Shown here one piece after another: positions 39,974-53,130 of a stretch of 64,000 nt of DNA. The DNA is from Apostichopus japonicus (Eukaryota; Echinodermata; Holothuroidea; Aspidochirotida; Stichopodidae): NCBI RefSeq assembly GCF_037975245.1, contig NC_092566.1:6264001-6328000 (forward strand), read 5' to 3'. The position numbers were made by a program, and so were the translations under genes. How positions within the stretch are numbered: the first letter of the stretch is position 1; every line of letters starts with the position of its first letter. Below the pieces are notes generated by a model. That model did not search any database. It worked only from the letters and a program-made list of their open reading frames with translations, and was not told where the DNA came from.

Positions 39974-40183
39974 ATATATATATATATATATTTGTTGTGC
40001 GTTGGTATAATACTATACTGATATACCATTTACCATTACCACTGATGATAATAATAATATATAATAATATAATGATAATATATATACTTATTATCACATT
40101 ATTATTATCATTAGTGGCAATGGATAATGGTATATCAGTTTAGTATTATACCAACGCACAACAAATATATATATATATATATA
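39974..40183. mobile_element. Near-perfect palindromic (foldback) element
   Basis: The left arm (39974-40055) and right arm (40101-40183) are inverted copies over ~80 bp with about five mismatches. They start at a TA run and read TTTGTTGTGCGTTGGTATAA inward, with a ~45-bp AT-rich centre. It could be a palindromic MITE in TA repeat. SINE fragment F starts about 30 bp downstream. Confidence 0.8.
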
Positions 40184-40214
40184 ATTATTATTATTAAAAT
40201 TATATATATTAATT

Positions 40215-40256
40215 AAAATTGTAGTGAGTTGGAAAATCAAAAACAGTGAAAAAACG
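40215..40256 (-). mobile_element. SINE fragment F (3' tail only)
   Basis: On the minus strand it reads TTTTTTCACTGTTTTTGATT then TTCCAACTCACTAC, the family tail. The tRNA-like part is absent. The 3' end faces an AT-rich tract (about 40163-40210), as in other copies. Confidence 0.75.
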
Positions 40257-40863
40257 TATGTGTGTGTGTGCGTGGGTGTTTTTGTGTGTGTGTTTTATCA
40301 ACTCTATAGCCAACGGCCGCTTATTGTCGTCACCATTATTTGTTTTGTTCTGTGTTTTTTTTTTTCGCCCAGATCATTGTCCTGACGGTAGGGAAAGATA
40401 TCCTTTTAATTAATGTTACTTTCAACCCTACAGCACCATAGACCGGCTTTCAATACAAGTATTTGTTATAGAGGCATATAACGTGCAGCCAATACTGCAG
40501 TGTATAAGTCGTTGTACTTCGCGGTCAAACTTGAAGTTACACGTATATACTGCTACTAGTTTTTCATTTTTTTCATTTCGCCATTATTTATCCGTCACGG
40601 TTATTGCCACTGTCTTTGTTCATTTGGGGATAGCCTGGATGATCTGCACTAATAAGAGCGATGAAGGAAAGGGATGAGAAATCGACAAGCGCTGCAGTAA
40701 TACGAGATGAAAGCGATCGATAGCACTAAACACCGCAAAAAAAAAACAACAAAAAACACACACACAGGATAGCAACCGATTCACACAGAGATTACAGTAA
40801 ACTACTGTAAAATTTAAAGTTTTGTACCACATTAACAGCTGGGAACGTGCTGATAAATATGAT
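40257..40863. other. TG-rich then unassigned sequence
   Basis: A (TG)n-like run at 40258-40292, then a T run near 40355. Nothing else recognised. Confidence 0.4.
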
Positions 40864-41014
40864 AAATCGGTAGCATGTGCTTATTAGGATTACAGTAAGA
40901 ACTGAGGATATGTGTAATCCCCCCCCCCAAAAAAAAATGCATCAAACTGGATTTGTTGGGAAAAGTCATATCCTCAGTTCTTACTGTAATCCTTATAGCA
41001 CATGCTACCGATTT
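40864..41014. repeat. Inverted repeat with 48-bp arms and a 54-bp spacer
   Basis: The left arm 40864-40912 and right arm 40967-41014 are complementary except for a small TTATT/TATA difference. The arms contain GGATTACAGTAAGAACTGAG. The spacer holds a C run and an A run. Short frames on both strands share RITVRTEDM simply because of the inversion. If transcribed it would form a long hairpin RNA. Confidence 0.9.
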
Positions 41015-42771
41015 GTAGCACAATCCAGTTTTTACTGTGGTAAAAAACTTCAAGATTTATAGTTATAGTTACTGTGTTTTCTGTGTGTAGCGGGTACGGG
41101 GAGGGGTAAATGTATACGACTTCCTAGATCGGTCGATTCGTCAAGATGACGTAACAAGTGGCGTCATAAAGAAGGGACCAACATACATGATAAAGAAGAC
41201 AACATAATTTTTTCTTCAAATCGCCTCAGGCCACAAATATGTGTTCTGTGTCCTTGAAATGAAAGTTGTAAATGCAAAGAAAGAACATATATAACAGAAA
41301 ATTAGGCAGTCACTCCCTTAACATCATCAATATGTAGAATTACCTAATATTTATTCATAAATAAAACAAGAATGAGAAAAAAAAAGACTTTTTAAATAGT
41401 CAATATTTGAAGCATTTTGATGGGAGTAGCAGCTATTTTCATGATTTATAATGCCTACTAGTATTAGAGTGATTAGGAAAATGTTGTTCATAGGTGTACC
41501 TTTAAACCTTGAGCTGCTTTCTTGGAACCCATCGATTGTATTTGGTTATTGAACTTAAACTTTGGCACTGGCAGACTGAGATAATTTGATATCACACTTA
41601 TGGGTCATGCCGGAGGGTTAAAATGACACAGATATATAAGCTTCGGTTTCTATGAAATAGAACTTAAGGGTGACAACAAAGTAAACCGGGGGGGGGGGGG
41701 AGGGGGTTGTTGATCCATATCCAATTTCATCACATCCGAACTAACATCGGGTGGCACTATCAAATATTTTTATATTTTTAAATATCTTTATCACGCAAAG
41801 CCGTTAAGTTATCTTTTATAGTTTACCTCGAAACACAGATCAACAGATCCAAATCAGCAATATGTAAATTGTCCACCTACGGAGTTATGCTAAAGCGAAC
41901 ATAAAAGTATCATACCGTAGAACACCCGTGGTTTTAATAATGACAATTTCCCCTTCCTTTTTTGGTATAATATGCAACTCTAGCACCTCGAAGGAAGGGA
42001 TAAAAAGTTTTATTTGCATATCTAGAACGCCTCCCTTAAAGCTTAGAGTTAATTTCCTGTTAGCATTATTAATGAATACATGTCTTACTTTTTACGACAT
42101 ATTCTTTTTTCTTTTCTTTTTTGCATCAAAATCGTCTTTTTGGCGTATCTGTTCTTTCTTATCCTATTGTCCTCTGCCTCTTCACTCGCTAATTTCCCTT
42201 GCTTTTTCTCGATTCTATTATGTGTTTTTTTTTATTTTTTATAATGAACTAATTTCTTTGTTTAATTCGCATATACTATTGTACCACATGTCAGTGAACA
42301 CCCTAATTTGTTCTAGTACGATAACGTTGATTCTATATGAAGAATCTTGTGCAAATATACTAACGCCTCAGTGTGTATAGTGGTTGCCGTTTCAAGGCAA
42401 AGACTTGAAATCAGAAAATAAGAGGCTACTGGAGCTAATGGGGAAAATAAGGAGTAAATTATCTCTTAAAAGCAATTCGTTTGCTTGAAGGTCGAATAAA
42501 AGCTTGGTATATCTGGTTTTATTTCTCGACTTTATATTTAAGCGGCTTCCGAGATTGTGTATCATCATTATAATGTGAGTGTACTATCGTGTGATTAAAC
42601 GTTCTTTACAGCGGTGAAGTACCTTTGAAGCTAAATGCATTGCACGTATGACACACATGTATATGTGCCGTGAAGACCCATCCGGCAATTTTTATTATTG
42701 GGTTAGCAGATTATGTGAATAAACTGTAGTTACTGTGTTTTCTTTTAGAGAAACGACTGAAAAAAGAATAA
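41015..42771. other. AT-rich sequence, nothing recognised
   Basis: A G run at about 41688-41706. The 150-codon frame at 41928-42380 is T-rich (many Phe, Leu, Ser) and looks non-coding. Confidence 0.4.
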
Positions 42772-42785
42772 TATATATATATGTG

Positions 42786-42842
<57 letters not shown>

Positions 42843-42856
42843 TAACATATATATTT
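42772..42856. repeat. (TA)n microsatellite
   Basis: About 85 bp of TA with a few interruptions. Confidence 0.96.
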
Positions 42857-43353
42857 TCATTTCTTATATACGTATAATTTATGATTTGCTGAATTTGTTG
42901 TATAAAATCCTAAATATCAAAACTACAATTTCTGAATCCTGGTACAAACTTAGTTATTATAAAACTTCACTAGATCAGTTAGCCTTTATAAAACTGATTC
43001 AAATATAAAGTCAGCAAAGTATACACTTGAAGAAAATGTAAGAAAAGGGTTATCGTTAGGTTAAACTTGTTGATCTTTTTCGCTGTGAACAGAGTAATCG
43101 AAGAGGGGCTGCAGGGTTAAGTGGGAATGGGCCTGGGGTTGATTCCACCCCTCCCGAAGTGACTGTTGTTCGTGTGTTCTGCCTGTAATGCTTATCTATG
43201 ATAAATCTACATTATTTATACAACCCCCCCCCCCCCACACACACACACACACACCCTCCCGCCTACTCGCCTTCATCTCTTTGTCACCCTCGTTATTCAC
43301 TACTCAAAATAATAAAACAAACGTTTGTGTTTTCTTGATATTCCGATAGAACC
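42857..43353. other. Nothing recognised; C run and (CA)n
   Basis: Poly-C followed by (AC)n at about 43224-43253. No gene. Confidence 0.4.
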
Positions 43354-43563
43354 ACCCAATGTACCTGGCTTGATCAGTTTGTATTGTGAATAATAGACAG
43401 CCGTTAATCAGTATAAAGTGAACTGTGTTATAACACCGTAACACATGTTAGCCCTGTCAGCAGATGCTACTGTGTACCCAATGTACCTGGCTTGACCAGT
43501 TTGTATACTGTGAATAAGAGACAACCGTTAATCAGTATAAACTGAAGTGTGTTACTAACAGAC
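43354..43563 (+). repeat. Direct duplication, period 122 bp
   Basis: ACCCAATGTACCTGGCTTGA at 43354 recurs at 43476. The next ~75 bp (CAGTTTGTAT, GTGAATAA, CCGTTAATCAGTATAAA) also match with a few changes. Confidence 0.88.
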
Positions 43564-45393
43564 GAATTCATTACTCAAAGGTTGTTTCAACTAATGACTA
43601 GTTAGTAGTCTAAACAACTGTCCCTTTGTTTGACTAGTAAGTATACACCTTGTAATGATGGTTCAAAATTAATAATTTTAAGCGTTTTGCAGTAAGTTGT
43701 CCTATTAATTATTGGCAAAACCTTTAGAGTATATGTCTGTTTAGTCCAGTCAATCATTATGCATAGGATTGTGTATTTAGTATTTCAGTGTGTAAGTCCA
43801 TCTCCTTAGCAACTGATCATAAATGTAACACATGTTAAAAATGATAACACAAATTAGTTTTCAACTGGTAAACGGGTATAGGCTCCTCACCTTTACCCAG
43901 TTTTAACTGATAAAGCCATAAGAAGAAGCGGGTGATAGAACACATATTTAATATGCAAGTTTAAACCATGACTATATCGTGACTGCAGATTAACGTTGAC
44001 TGTCTTGTTTCCTTGAGTCGAATTGATCACTAGATTTATTTTAATCCTCCCTTACTCAAAGAGCAACTGTATGCCACTGATGAGTAAATCGCACGTAGAC
44101 TGTTAACATTTCTAATTAACCTGGTGTTTACATATTGGTAGCAATTCAACTCAGAAGTTAGAAAGAGTCAGATATCTACTATTGAACAAACAGACTAGCT
44201 GCATTGAAAACTTGTCGCACTCACGTAAATTGCTACTTTCAGTTTCAAGATCTGTATTTAAGGGAAATCATTGAATTCTTCCCGATTATCTTGTTATTCA
44301 TGGTCTAAGTATAACTATGGGGAGACTTGTCAATTGAAAGGTAATTTGACACCTTTCTCTGTTCCTCGCTCGGTCAAAGCTAGCGAGCTCCACTCAGCAT
44401 AGCAATTACCATAGTATATGAACTGTGCCGTTTAAAAGAGGCCCGAAGTATAGTTCAACTGGCAACTACCGTATGTCGAAGATATCTTCCTCCTCGAGCG
44501 TGGGTATCTGTCTGTTTGAGTGTTTGTGTGGGTTTTTGGCCAGTGGGAGGGATGGGGGGGAGGGGGTGTTATCACGCGATCGGTACAATGATGTGCCGCT
44601 GAACAAAATCTCTGTATACAGCTACTTGAGGGGTTAAGATAATTGATCAACTCACAGGTAGGTGGTGGATGATATGTTCGATAAACAAGTTTAGATGTTT
44701 ATTTGCCTTGTTTATTTGGCATCACATCATTTGAAACACGTGTTATTGTTTTATATTATATTGCTACACGTGCATCCCACGAACGTTGCCGTTATAATGA
44801 TAGTTGTATTTACGCCGAGACGAAAATATCCAATGACCGCACAATCATCACAACCAGGCTCAATGTTTTGATCCGCCTACAGAAAAATGTTCATACCCCT
44901 CCCAAATCAGTCGGGGAATATGTGGAATTTTCACCCTAAGCTTTTAAATCATGTGCACTTCACTGTCCCCTCCCCCACCACCACCCCTCCCTCCCTATGC
45001 GCAATTGTTCGCCAAGCAGTGTGACGCTTGCTACCAGAAATAGCTCACCGTTTGAGGATCGCCAGTTCTAAGTATTTTTTTTTGTTAACCATAGTAAAGA
45101 GTACTGCGTGATTTGAAGTGCAATAGACCTTTGGTTCTTCGTTTATCTCTTTATAAAATCGACTCCTGCGACTAGACTTTTAGAATGGTTTACGTAGAAG
45201 GCATATATAATGTTCATTATATATTACTAACAAATCGTGTCCCAAGGCAAGACATCAGATGAATGGAAAATTCACGAATAATTAATTCTAAAGCTTTGAT
45301 TACGCATTCCTTGTAAGGTACCGCTGATTAATCTTCAGTTTGATATCCTATTAGCGTATGCGTAATGATACATAAATATGCTACTATTGTAGG

Positions 45394-45395
<2 letters not shown>
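43564..45395. other. AT-rich sequence, nothing recognised
   Basis: G-rich at about 44545-44570. No gene or element recognised. Confidence 0.4.
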
Positions 45396-45475
<80 letters not shown>

Positions 45476-45478
45476 TAT

Positions 45479-45554
<76 letters not shown>

Positions 45555-45565
45555 TATTTATATAA
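45396..45565. repeat. (TA)n microsatellite
   Basis: About 170 bp of TA with few interruptions. Confidence 0.97.
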
Positions 45566-48500
45566 ACACACACATAACTTTTCATTAATACCTCGTACTG
45601 CAGCGACACACTGCGTATACCGTTTGTCCACCGTGTATCTGTAAAGTTTAGCCTAACGTCTTCTGTACAACAGTCAAACCGTTTACATCCATAAAAACCT
45701 TATATAAACAAACTCATCCATCTTCATCTTCAATTAAATTATCAAAGCTATTCTTTTTCTTCTAACTTTGAATGAGCGAAATGTCAAAAAGCCATATTTG
45801 CGGTATTTTGCCAAAACAATTTCTAATTCTCCTTCAATTAAAGTCCATTTAGATCGTCACTGATGTGTCACATGATCGAATGGTTGCGTTAGTTACCAAA
45901 TCTTCTTTTCTGATTATTCGTGGTAAATCCATGACATAAATTAAATTAAGGTTTGAAGTTCAAATTTGATGAGCAAGCATCGAAGCTTTGGGTAAAAAAA
46001 AGTGTTATATCGTTAAATCCAACACGAGTATCAGGGAAAATATTCGCCCTGCATTTAACATAAAGAGAAAAAATATTTTGTTCTACCCCCTCTCCCGCCT
46101 CCCCCCCCCCCCCTCCACAAATGAAATAATGGAAATTGTTAATACAGTACAGCTGTGCCTTCTTGAATTTCAAATTTCATATAAATTGATTCGTTTCTTT
46201 ACTTGATATAAAGTATCATTTATTTGAATATTTATTTTGGTATTTCATGGATATTTTCCCTCTTTTTGGTCACAATCAGAAGATTTTCAACACCTTCTTA
46301 TTATTACATGTCGTATCATCAATTCAATGCATAAATAGTGGATATTTCCACATCGCTCTATCACGCTATTATAAGCAACTGTACAATTCGGTTCGGGTGG
46401 CTCTATATGTATGCTAATACAAAGTACACAAGGGAAATTCAAGCTACTCATGAATATGTATATTAGTTGCATATACGTCCTATTCAATGTGATGGTGTAC
46501 AATCACCTCAAGGCCCAGTAATTGTGTAAACGTTGCCTCCAAATATAAATTTCTTTATGAAAGTTCATTGTTCAAGGTTTAGTAATATAGCTGTCAATAC
46601 AATACACCAAAGTTATTTGGCCGTGGTGAGTTTATCAGCTAATGGAATCGTTGATTGCTAAAGCAGTTTTGGGAGTTCATTTAGATATATATTTTGCTCT
46701 TTTTTGTTGTCGTTGAAATTCGTAGGTGCAATGACAGTTTAGGTTGTTAGCTTGATTAATCAATTTGTTTTGTTATGACGTAAACGTCTAACAGTTTTTG
46801 GTAAATTTTGGGTAATTTGCTTGTAAGATTTCATCTTCTTGACACACTATATACTATCTGTCATCATATGTCGTCAAAATGGCAGCCTGTTATTATACTT
46901 ATATTAAATCTGCCAAGTGAAGCAAATATGTTATCCTTCTTCAAATAAATAATGATGGCATATAGTTCTCCATATTTAGTCGCTTGAAACCCTTTTTTCA
47001 TATTAGCATTACATTAAATTTAGCCACATGTAGAACTAAAATTGGAAAATTTCAATTGTATTTTCAATATTTAGATCTAAAGTTGACTTGACTGTTAAAC
47101 CATAAGAAATCACATTATTATAAGATTGCAGTAGAGAACATGAATAATCGTAACCAAACCATCTAAACCATGTATAAAAGCATTTAGCAAACAACATTGA
47201 CAACTGGCATGCACGTGACTGCAACAGTAGTTGTTGTTTTAACATTGACAATTTGATGTTTACATCAACCACTTCACAAACACCGCTCATTATGTAAACT
47301 ACGAAACATGTCACCACAATTAAACTTTTATCAGTGACATTCAAAAAAAAAGAAACCTTTATTGATTGTAAGATGGTTACAGTTTATTGATATGTGTTCC
47401 CTCATATCCAAATTAGATAGCGTTCCATAATTAATTCATATATTTTTCGTCTTGCGTCAAGAAAATCTCGTATGACAACAATTATAAGTTTCATGTTGAC
47501 AGACTAAACAAGCAAAATTAGTACGCTGACGTGTTGTTAAGGATTTTGGAGTTCTTAAATATATGAAGGTACAGATTATATCATTAAAAGTTGTAAAATA
47601 TTTTCGTCACTTAAGTAGGTCGGATCCATTCAGACGAGAGTTTCCTCCTACGGATTTTTTACCAAATCAAACTTGCAGTCTATACCTATATATAGTCCTG
47701 AAATTAAACTCACCAACAATCTTTTCCGAAGCATTTTATGATTTTGTTTTTTCTTTGGTCTTTTCAAAATGTCAGAAAGACCTCAAATGAAAAACGAGAT
47801 ATATCAAGTAGCCTCCTGGCAATGGTAATAGTTCATTTATAAAAACGAACTGGACTGTATTACAAGATCCCAAATGCCGCTGTGATAAAAAAGATATATA
47901 TATATATGTAAAAAAGCAGTGGTATGCAATATCTCAAATTAACCTCCAGACGAACGAAAAAGACGCCATGGGGAGATATATAAAAGTCAATATGACTTTT
48001 GTGCAATTTGTGTAATTGCGAATGGTCACTTTGATAAATAAAGCGAGTTTCAATCTGTAGTCAATTGGCTTGGCAGAACCACATGAAGCATGTTATGACA
48101 GAGACACCGTTTATACAGTCTGAATCGATTTGAGCAGGGTAGCATATAGAGGATGTAAATATCTAGGGAAAACATCCATGTCAAAGGTCGGAGGATTTTA
48201 AACGTTTATAAGAAAGGAAGACTGCAAAAAAAAGGAGCAATTCACACACTATATACAGTTAAACATTATGAGTATATATACAGTGTTATATGTTGTCTGT
48301 TGTTTACTGTTGCAAATATCACCGTAAAACAAAACTGTATAAGACTATATTATGCTACATAATATTGCTTAAAGTTTTCTCTCTCTTCTGTGTGTGTGTG
48401 GGATGAAAACTTAAGCTATATTTACTGGCAAATACCCCGTAAGGGTAAATCGTTTTGGGACGAAGATCTCTCGATAAAGATACCAAACACCCACCCTTGC

Positions 48501-49292
48501 TAAAACTCTACGCTCCCTCGAAATAAAATCCCACCCACATCGATCTAATAACCTATGAATCAAATGAGCCCCTATAGCAACCGTTACGATAGTATAAAGT
48601 TTTCTGTATAAAAATGTTTTAATTGTACCACCGTTCGTTCAAATCGGTTAATCGCGATCTTATCATTTGACCTGTTCGATGTTATCTGAACTATAACAGA
48701 ATAAAGCTATTAAAAGACAATTAAGTGTGCTAACCATACAGTTTTTTCTCTTAACATCTAACAATTTATATATCATGATATCACCTTTACCGGGCAGTGT
48801 TTAGCTCACCGTAAAGTTAGTGCATATGCTGTGTTACTGAAATGTAAGTAAATGTAGCTTGGGTTTCATTCATGTATAACATTAATGCTAATGACTTACA
48901 TGGTAACGTACTTTTGTATGTGTCTTACTGAACTCACAAGAAATGTAATATGCCGCACTATACAATAATCACATTGCATTAAATGTATAAGTCTCCCTAT
49001 GTTTCTAGACCTGATCGTTACTTCCCATGAAATTCAATTTGCACTAATTACATGTAAGATTATGTAATACATCGACCTCGCAAGAAAGGTACGCTATATT
49101 ATGCGCTAGTGACCTGAAGGTATGTTATTCAAAACGTGTACGGTGCTTTTAAAAATAGACATAATATTCGAATCGCACGAAATTAACATCGTCAAAAGTA
49201 GGCTACTTCTGACAAAACAATAAATGTATATGTTGGTACATTTAGTATCAACATTACTGTAAAATTATGTTTACTATATACACTGTTCAACC
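45566..49292. other. AT-rich sequence, nothing recognised
   Basis: No repeat arrays or TIR pairs noticed. A 102-codon minus-strand ATG frame (47344-47036) has a hydrophobic N-terminus but no other support. Confidence 0.35.
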
Positions 49293-49483
49293 GATGAATG
49301 GATGTGTTATTCCATGTACTGCCGACTTAAACATAGATGTGTTTTCTAATATATACACACACTCATTACAAAAATGTATGTTGTTACATGTGCGACTGCA
49401 CCTTACAGTAAAATGTATGTTACGACTTGTATGATGTATGCTATTCCGTGTACTGCCGACTTAACCATAGAATGATGTGTTTT

Positions 49484-49536
<53 letters not shown>

Positions 49537-49586
49537 GCACTCAATACAAATTGTATGTTGTTTCATGTGCGACTGCAACTTTGTTG

Positions 49587-49631
<45 letters not shown>

Positions 49632-49640
49632 CATACACGC
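49293..49640 (+). repeat. Tandem ~134-bp repeat with TA expansion
   Basis: TGTACTGCCGACTTAA occurs at 49315 and 49449. GTGCGACTGCA and ACGCACTC-like blocks follow in each unit. In the second unit a short TA stretch has expanded to (TA)n at 49488-49534, and a further one lies at 49589-49633. Confidence 0.85.
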
Positions 49641-52600
49641 ACTCCTTACAATAAGTATACAAGGAGTCTAAAGTATAGTGAGGTATATGTTGGCACATAA
49701 TAGTTGCATGTTTTGTAAAGGGTCCTGCTATAAGAACACTTATACAAACATAAATAATCCAATATCATCCTCAGCTACTGCGATGATTTTGCTCTTTTTT
49801 TATTGTAGCATAATGTACAGTAACCGTTATAACATAACTAACTATTCTCCCGTCGAGAGAGTTTTGGTGACGATGAGAAGCATGCAGGGGCCCCTATGAT
49901 ACAAACATACAAATCAATACTATTCTCAATACGACCAACTTTACCGTCTTATCAAGATTTTAAGGATAATACGCAAAAAAAAAACGTTCAATGACATCTG
50001 ACGAGAAAGAGAGTGAGAGAGAGATGGATGGAGGGAGGGGGGGGGGGTGGGGCGGGTGGGGTGGATGTCTTTTGAGATCTTGAGAAGCAGCTTCTAGATG
50101 TCGGTGAATCATGACAGAATCATATACGCAATAAAAATATGACCAACTTTGTGAATCTTTAATGTTAAACTTGGGTAATGTTCAAGATCTTTCCTATAGC
50201 ATTTCCCAATACCTTTGAGTGGATGTAACTGGTTTTATTGACAGACAAAAACGTGATAAAAGACGAGAATATATGCAGTCACGAGTGAGAAGGATCGTCC
50301 ACTTCAAGCTCGACTCAATATAAAGATTGGACACGTTAAACCTATATCGTGATCTGCTAATCCTGATACTTCATGTGGCGTAGAAGCACAAGAGGGCAAA
50401 GTACGGGCTACACGTGATCTAAATAACTATAGCACGGCACATATACACTTCAAAAATCTAAATGCCACGGTATTTCAAGTTGATATCCTTCTGGTCTATA
50501 CTCGATCAGCAAAAAGTACCAAACCCTGACAGAAAACTTAATTCAGTTCACATCTTCGATCTTCTACCGCGATGAAGGCGTAGGCGTATATAAATCTGTT
50601 TGTATGGTATATATACAGAACAACAAAAACTGCCCAGTTCACAAGGATTTATACAAATGATTTATCCGAACAGATATTCATAAATAATATAATATTTAAA
50701 GCACGGTTAAATATATCACCGAAAAGATGAAAATCAACGTATAGGTTACCTCAGGCATAGATTTTTGTTATCTAGAATACGGGATTGATTTCGGGGGGGG
50801 GGGTGTGTTACTTTTATCACGTGATACATGTTAGCAGATATAAATATATATGCTATACATATATATGTATAGTGAGGTGAGATATCACGCTATGCGATAC
50901 AATGAGTTCTAGGTATTAAGTTGCAGAAAAATGAGGGAACTGGGTTATCGATTGGAAAACGAGGAACACATCAATTTATTCTTCCAGTTAAATGCAACTT
51001 TCTCGCGCTAAATAAAAATTATATAAATTATCTTTTTTTGGTAGGTCGTTTGTATGTTTTTTATATGTATTTATCATCTGACGGCCATTGTAAGAGGACG
51101 AAAGGATAAGAATACCTTCTGAGACATTTCCGGGATTGGGTGGGGGAGGGTGGGAAGGGATAATTAATCCAGTGCCCTAAACATTAAAAATGGTCATACA
51201 TCAAGATGGAAATTCTTTAGCGAATCGATTGAAGTACATTTATATGAACAGTACTCTCCTTTCGGATAACCATGATTATAGCGATTCTCGTTTTGTTTGT
51301 TTTTCAAATAACTTCAGAATTGACGATGTCTGTTATAAGAATTACGATACGAATATTCTAAGACAAACCACATTTTAAACCACTTTTATGATTTATATCA
51401 GTGTATCTATATATTGATGTTCATAACCATTTTCATTCCGAAGAAAAAAAATGTTGTTTCAGATTAGATGAGATTCGGTTTTATAAAAATTTACTTTAAT
51501 AATGTCCACCAAGGCTTCTACCTTCGTCATAATGTTTATGTAACCCTGCCGTATCACAATATGAAATAACAGTTGTCACCAGAAAGTCATAATTAGTCTC
51601 CCGTGTATTACATATTATGTTCAACAAACGAGCGCTTCCAAACGTGTGTTACACAATAATTATACATACCAAGGGCAAAGCCAAGACAACAAGGTATGAA
51701 GCTCGCATGAACAACTGCAAAACCACATGAGGGAGATGCTGATTTTATGTATATAGAGGCTGAACTTTTAAGGTAGGACTAGAGGCAAATCATGCTATAA
51801 TTAAGGATGGTGTGTACCTCTTGGGTCGTCGAATGCGACTCCCACATTGTATAGGAATCTGTGAGATGAAAATTTTGACGTCAAATGGCGCATTTCGAGG
51901 CATATTTTGACTATAACTTAGGTCTGTAATTCGCTGTTAACGCAAGGTTGAGCTAATAAATACTCTTGATTTTTGTGTGAAGTTGAAAAGGGGTTTTACA
52001 TTTGTAGCAGGGGTCTAACCTTTCCCTGGCTGAACGTAAGAAAACTGCGGCCCAGACTGAATCATTTCCCGCGATTGAAGATGGGAGGTGGGAGACCATA
52101 ACCCCCTCCCCTTTGTGAACGCCACCAAAGACAGCAATGAAATCATTATTGTGGAACTTTGTTTGGAAACATGAATACCAGAAGGAAATTTTCGAAGTTA
52201 TCCTTACTATTTACCATAAAATAACGTGATCTCCTTGTTGCACTGACAGAAATAAATCATTTTCCAGAAATGCTTCCAATTACTATAAGGATGCCACAAA
52301 CAATTACAAGTAACTCGCCTATTACCGTAAGTCATATATGAAACTTGTTACCGATGTAACACGGGAAATTTATTTGTCAGTATACTGTAGACAGATATAA
52401 AAGTGCAGAAAGATCCTTTAAATATACTAAATATCATAACATAGCGACCACAAAATTGAACACAACGCTTTCTGTAAAATACGTCAGGATTGAGTGACAC
52501 ACTACTGTCACTACATACAAAGCTCTATGCATTTTTTAATTCTTTGCTAATAAAAAGTCGTTTTCATGGTACAGTAATTACGCGAAGAATGTTAAATGTC

Positions 52601-53019
52601 AAGGGAAAAGTTTTTACATACGATAAAGATTAAGCTCTCTTCCACGGTTTACCGAGAACGAGTTATAACTGTTGGCCCTAGTTTGTTTTGGCCTTCACTT
52701 AACACATAACGCAATAGGTAACCTTGGATCAATTTCGTTATTAAGGACTAATTATTATTCATCATTACCATGGCGGTTGGAATCTCACCAAGGTGAGGAT
52801 TGTAAAAAACATCGTTAACGAACAGCATCGGGACACGAATGCTAACGAGTCTGTCACTTAATTAGCATGACGGAAGTGTTAGAGAATATATACTTACGAG
52901 AGATGCGTTCACACTGATTTCTCTCAAAGTGGGATAACTATATATATGCTATACAATGTAAACAAGGTTAACATAATTCAATACTTACAACTTTCACTTA
53001 ATGAGATTGTCTTTTATTT
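49641..53019. other. AT-rich sequence, nothing recognised
   Basis: G-rich patches at about 50030-50060 and 50794-50803. No gene or element recognised. Confidence 0.4.
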
Positions 53020-53130
53020 TTCTCGGCCTTTTGGCTAAGATCATGTGTAGTATCTGTTCCCTTTCGAGGGGAATGGTGATGCACACCCGACGATGATCAC
53101 ACAGTCACAGTCCCGATGCAAGGGGACTGG
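53020..53130 (+). ncRNA. U2 snRNA-like sequence (5' domain) with foreign 3' part
   Basis: Bases 53020-53059 match the 5' domain of U2 snRNA over about 40 nt with a single mismatch. They include TCGGCCTTTTGGCTAAGATC and the branch-site-pairing region GTGTAGTATCTGTTC. After that the similarity stops. The expected stem IIa/IIb and the Sm-site ATTTTTGG are absent. Instead there are two clear hairpins, TTCCCT-TTCG-AGGGGAA (53057-53073) and CAGTCCC/GGGACTG with an 8-nt loop (53108-53129). It is therefore not a standard U2 gene. It may be a truncated or chimeric U2 pseudogene, a U2-headed SINE-like element, or a U2-like RNA. Confidence 0.65.

Noticed and set aside
41928-42380. 150-codon T-rich frame resembling a membrane protein
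   Set aside because: Hydrophobicity results from poly-T content. No family signature or splice context.
47036-47344. 102-codon minus-strand ATG frame with signal-peptide-like N-terminus
   Set aside because: The hydrophobic start is not followed by recognisable mature sequence. Frames of this length are expected by chance in 64 kb.
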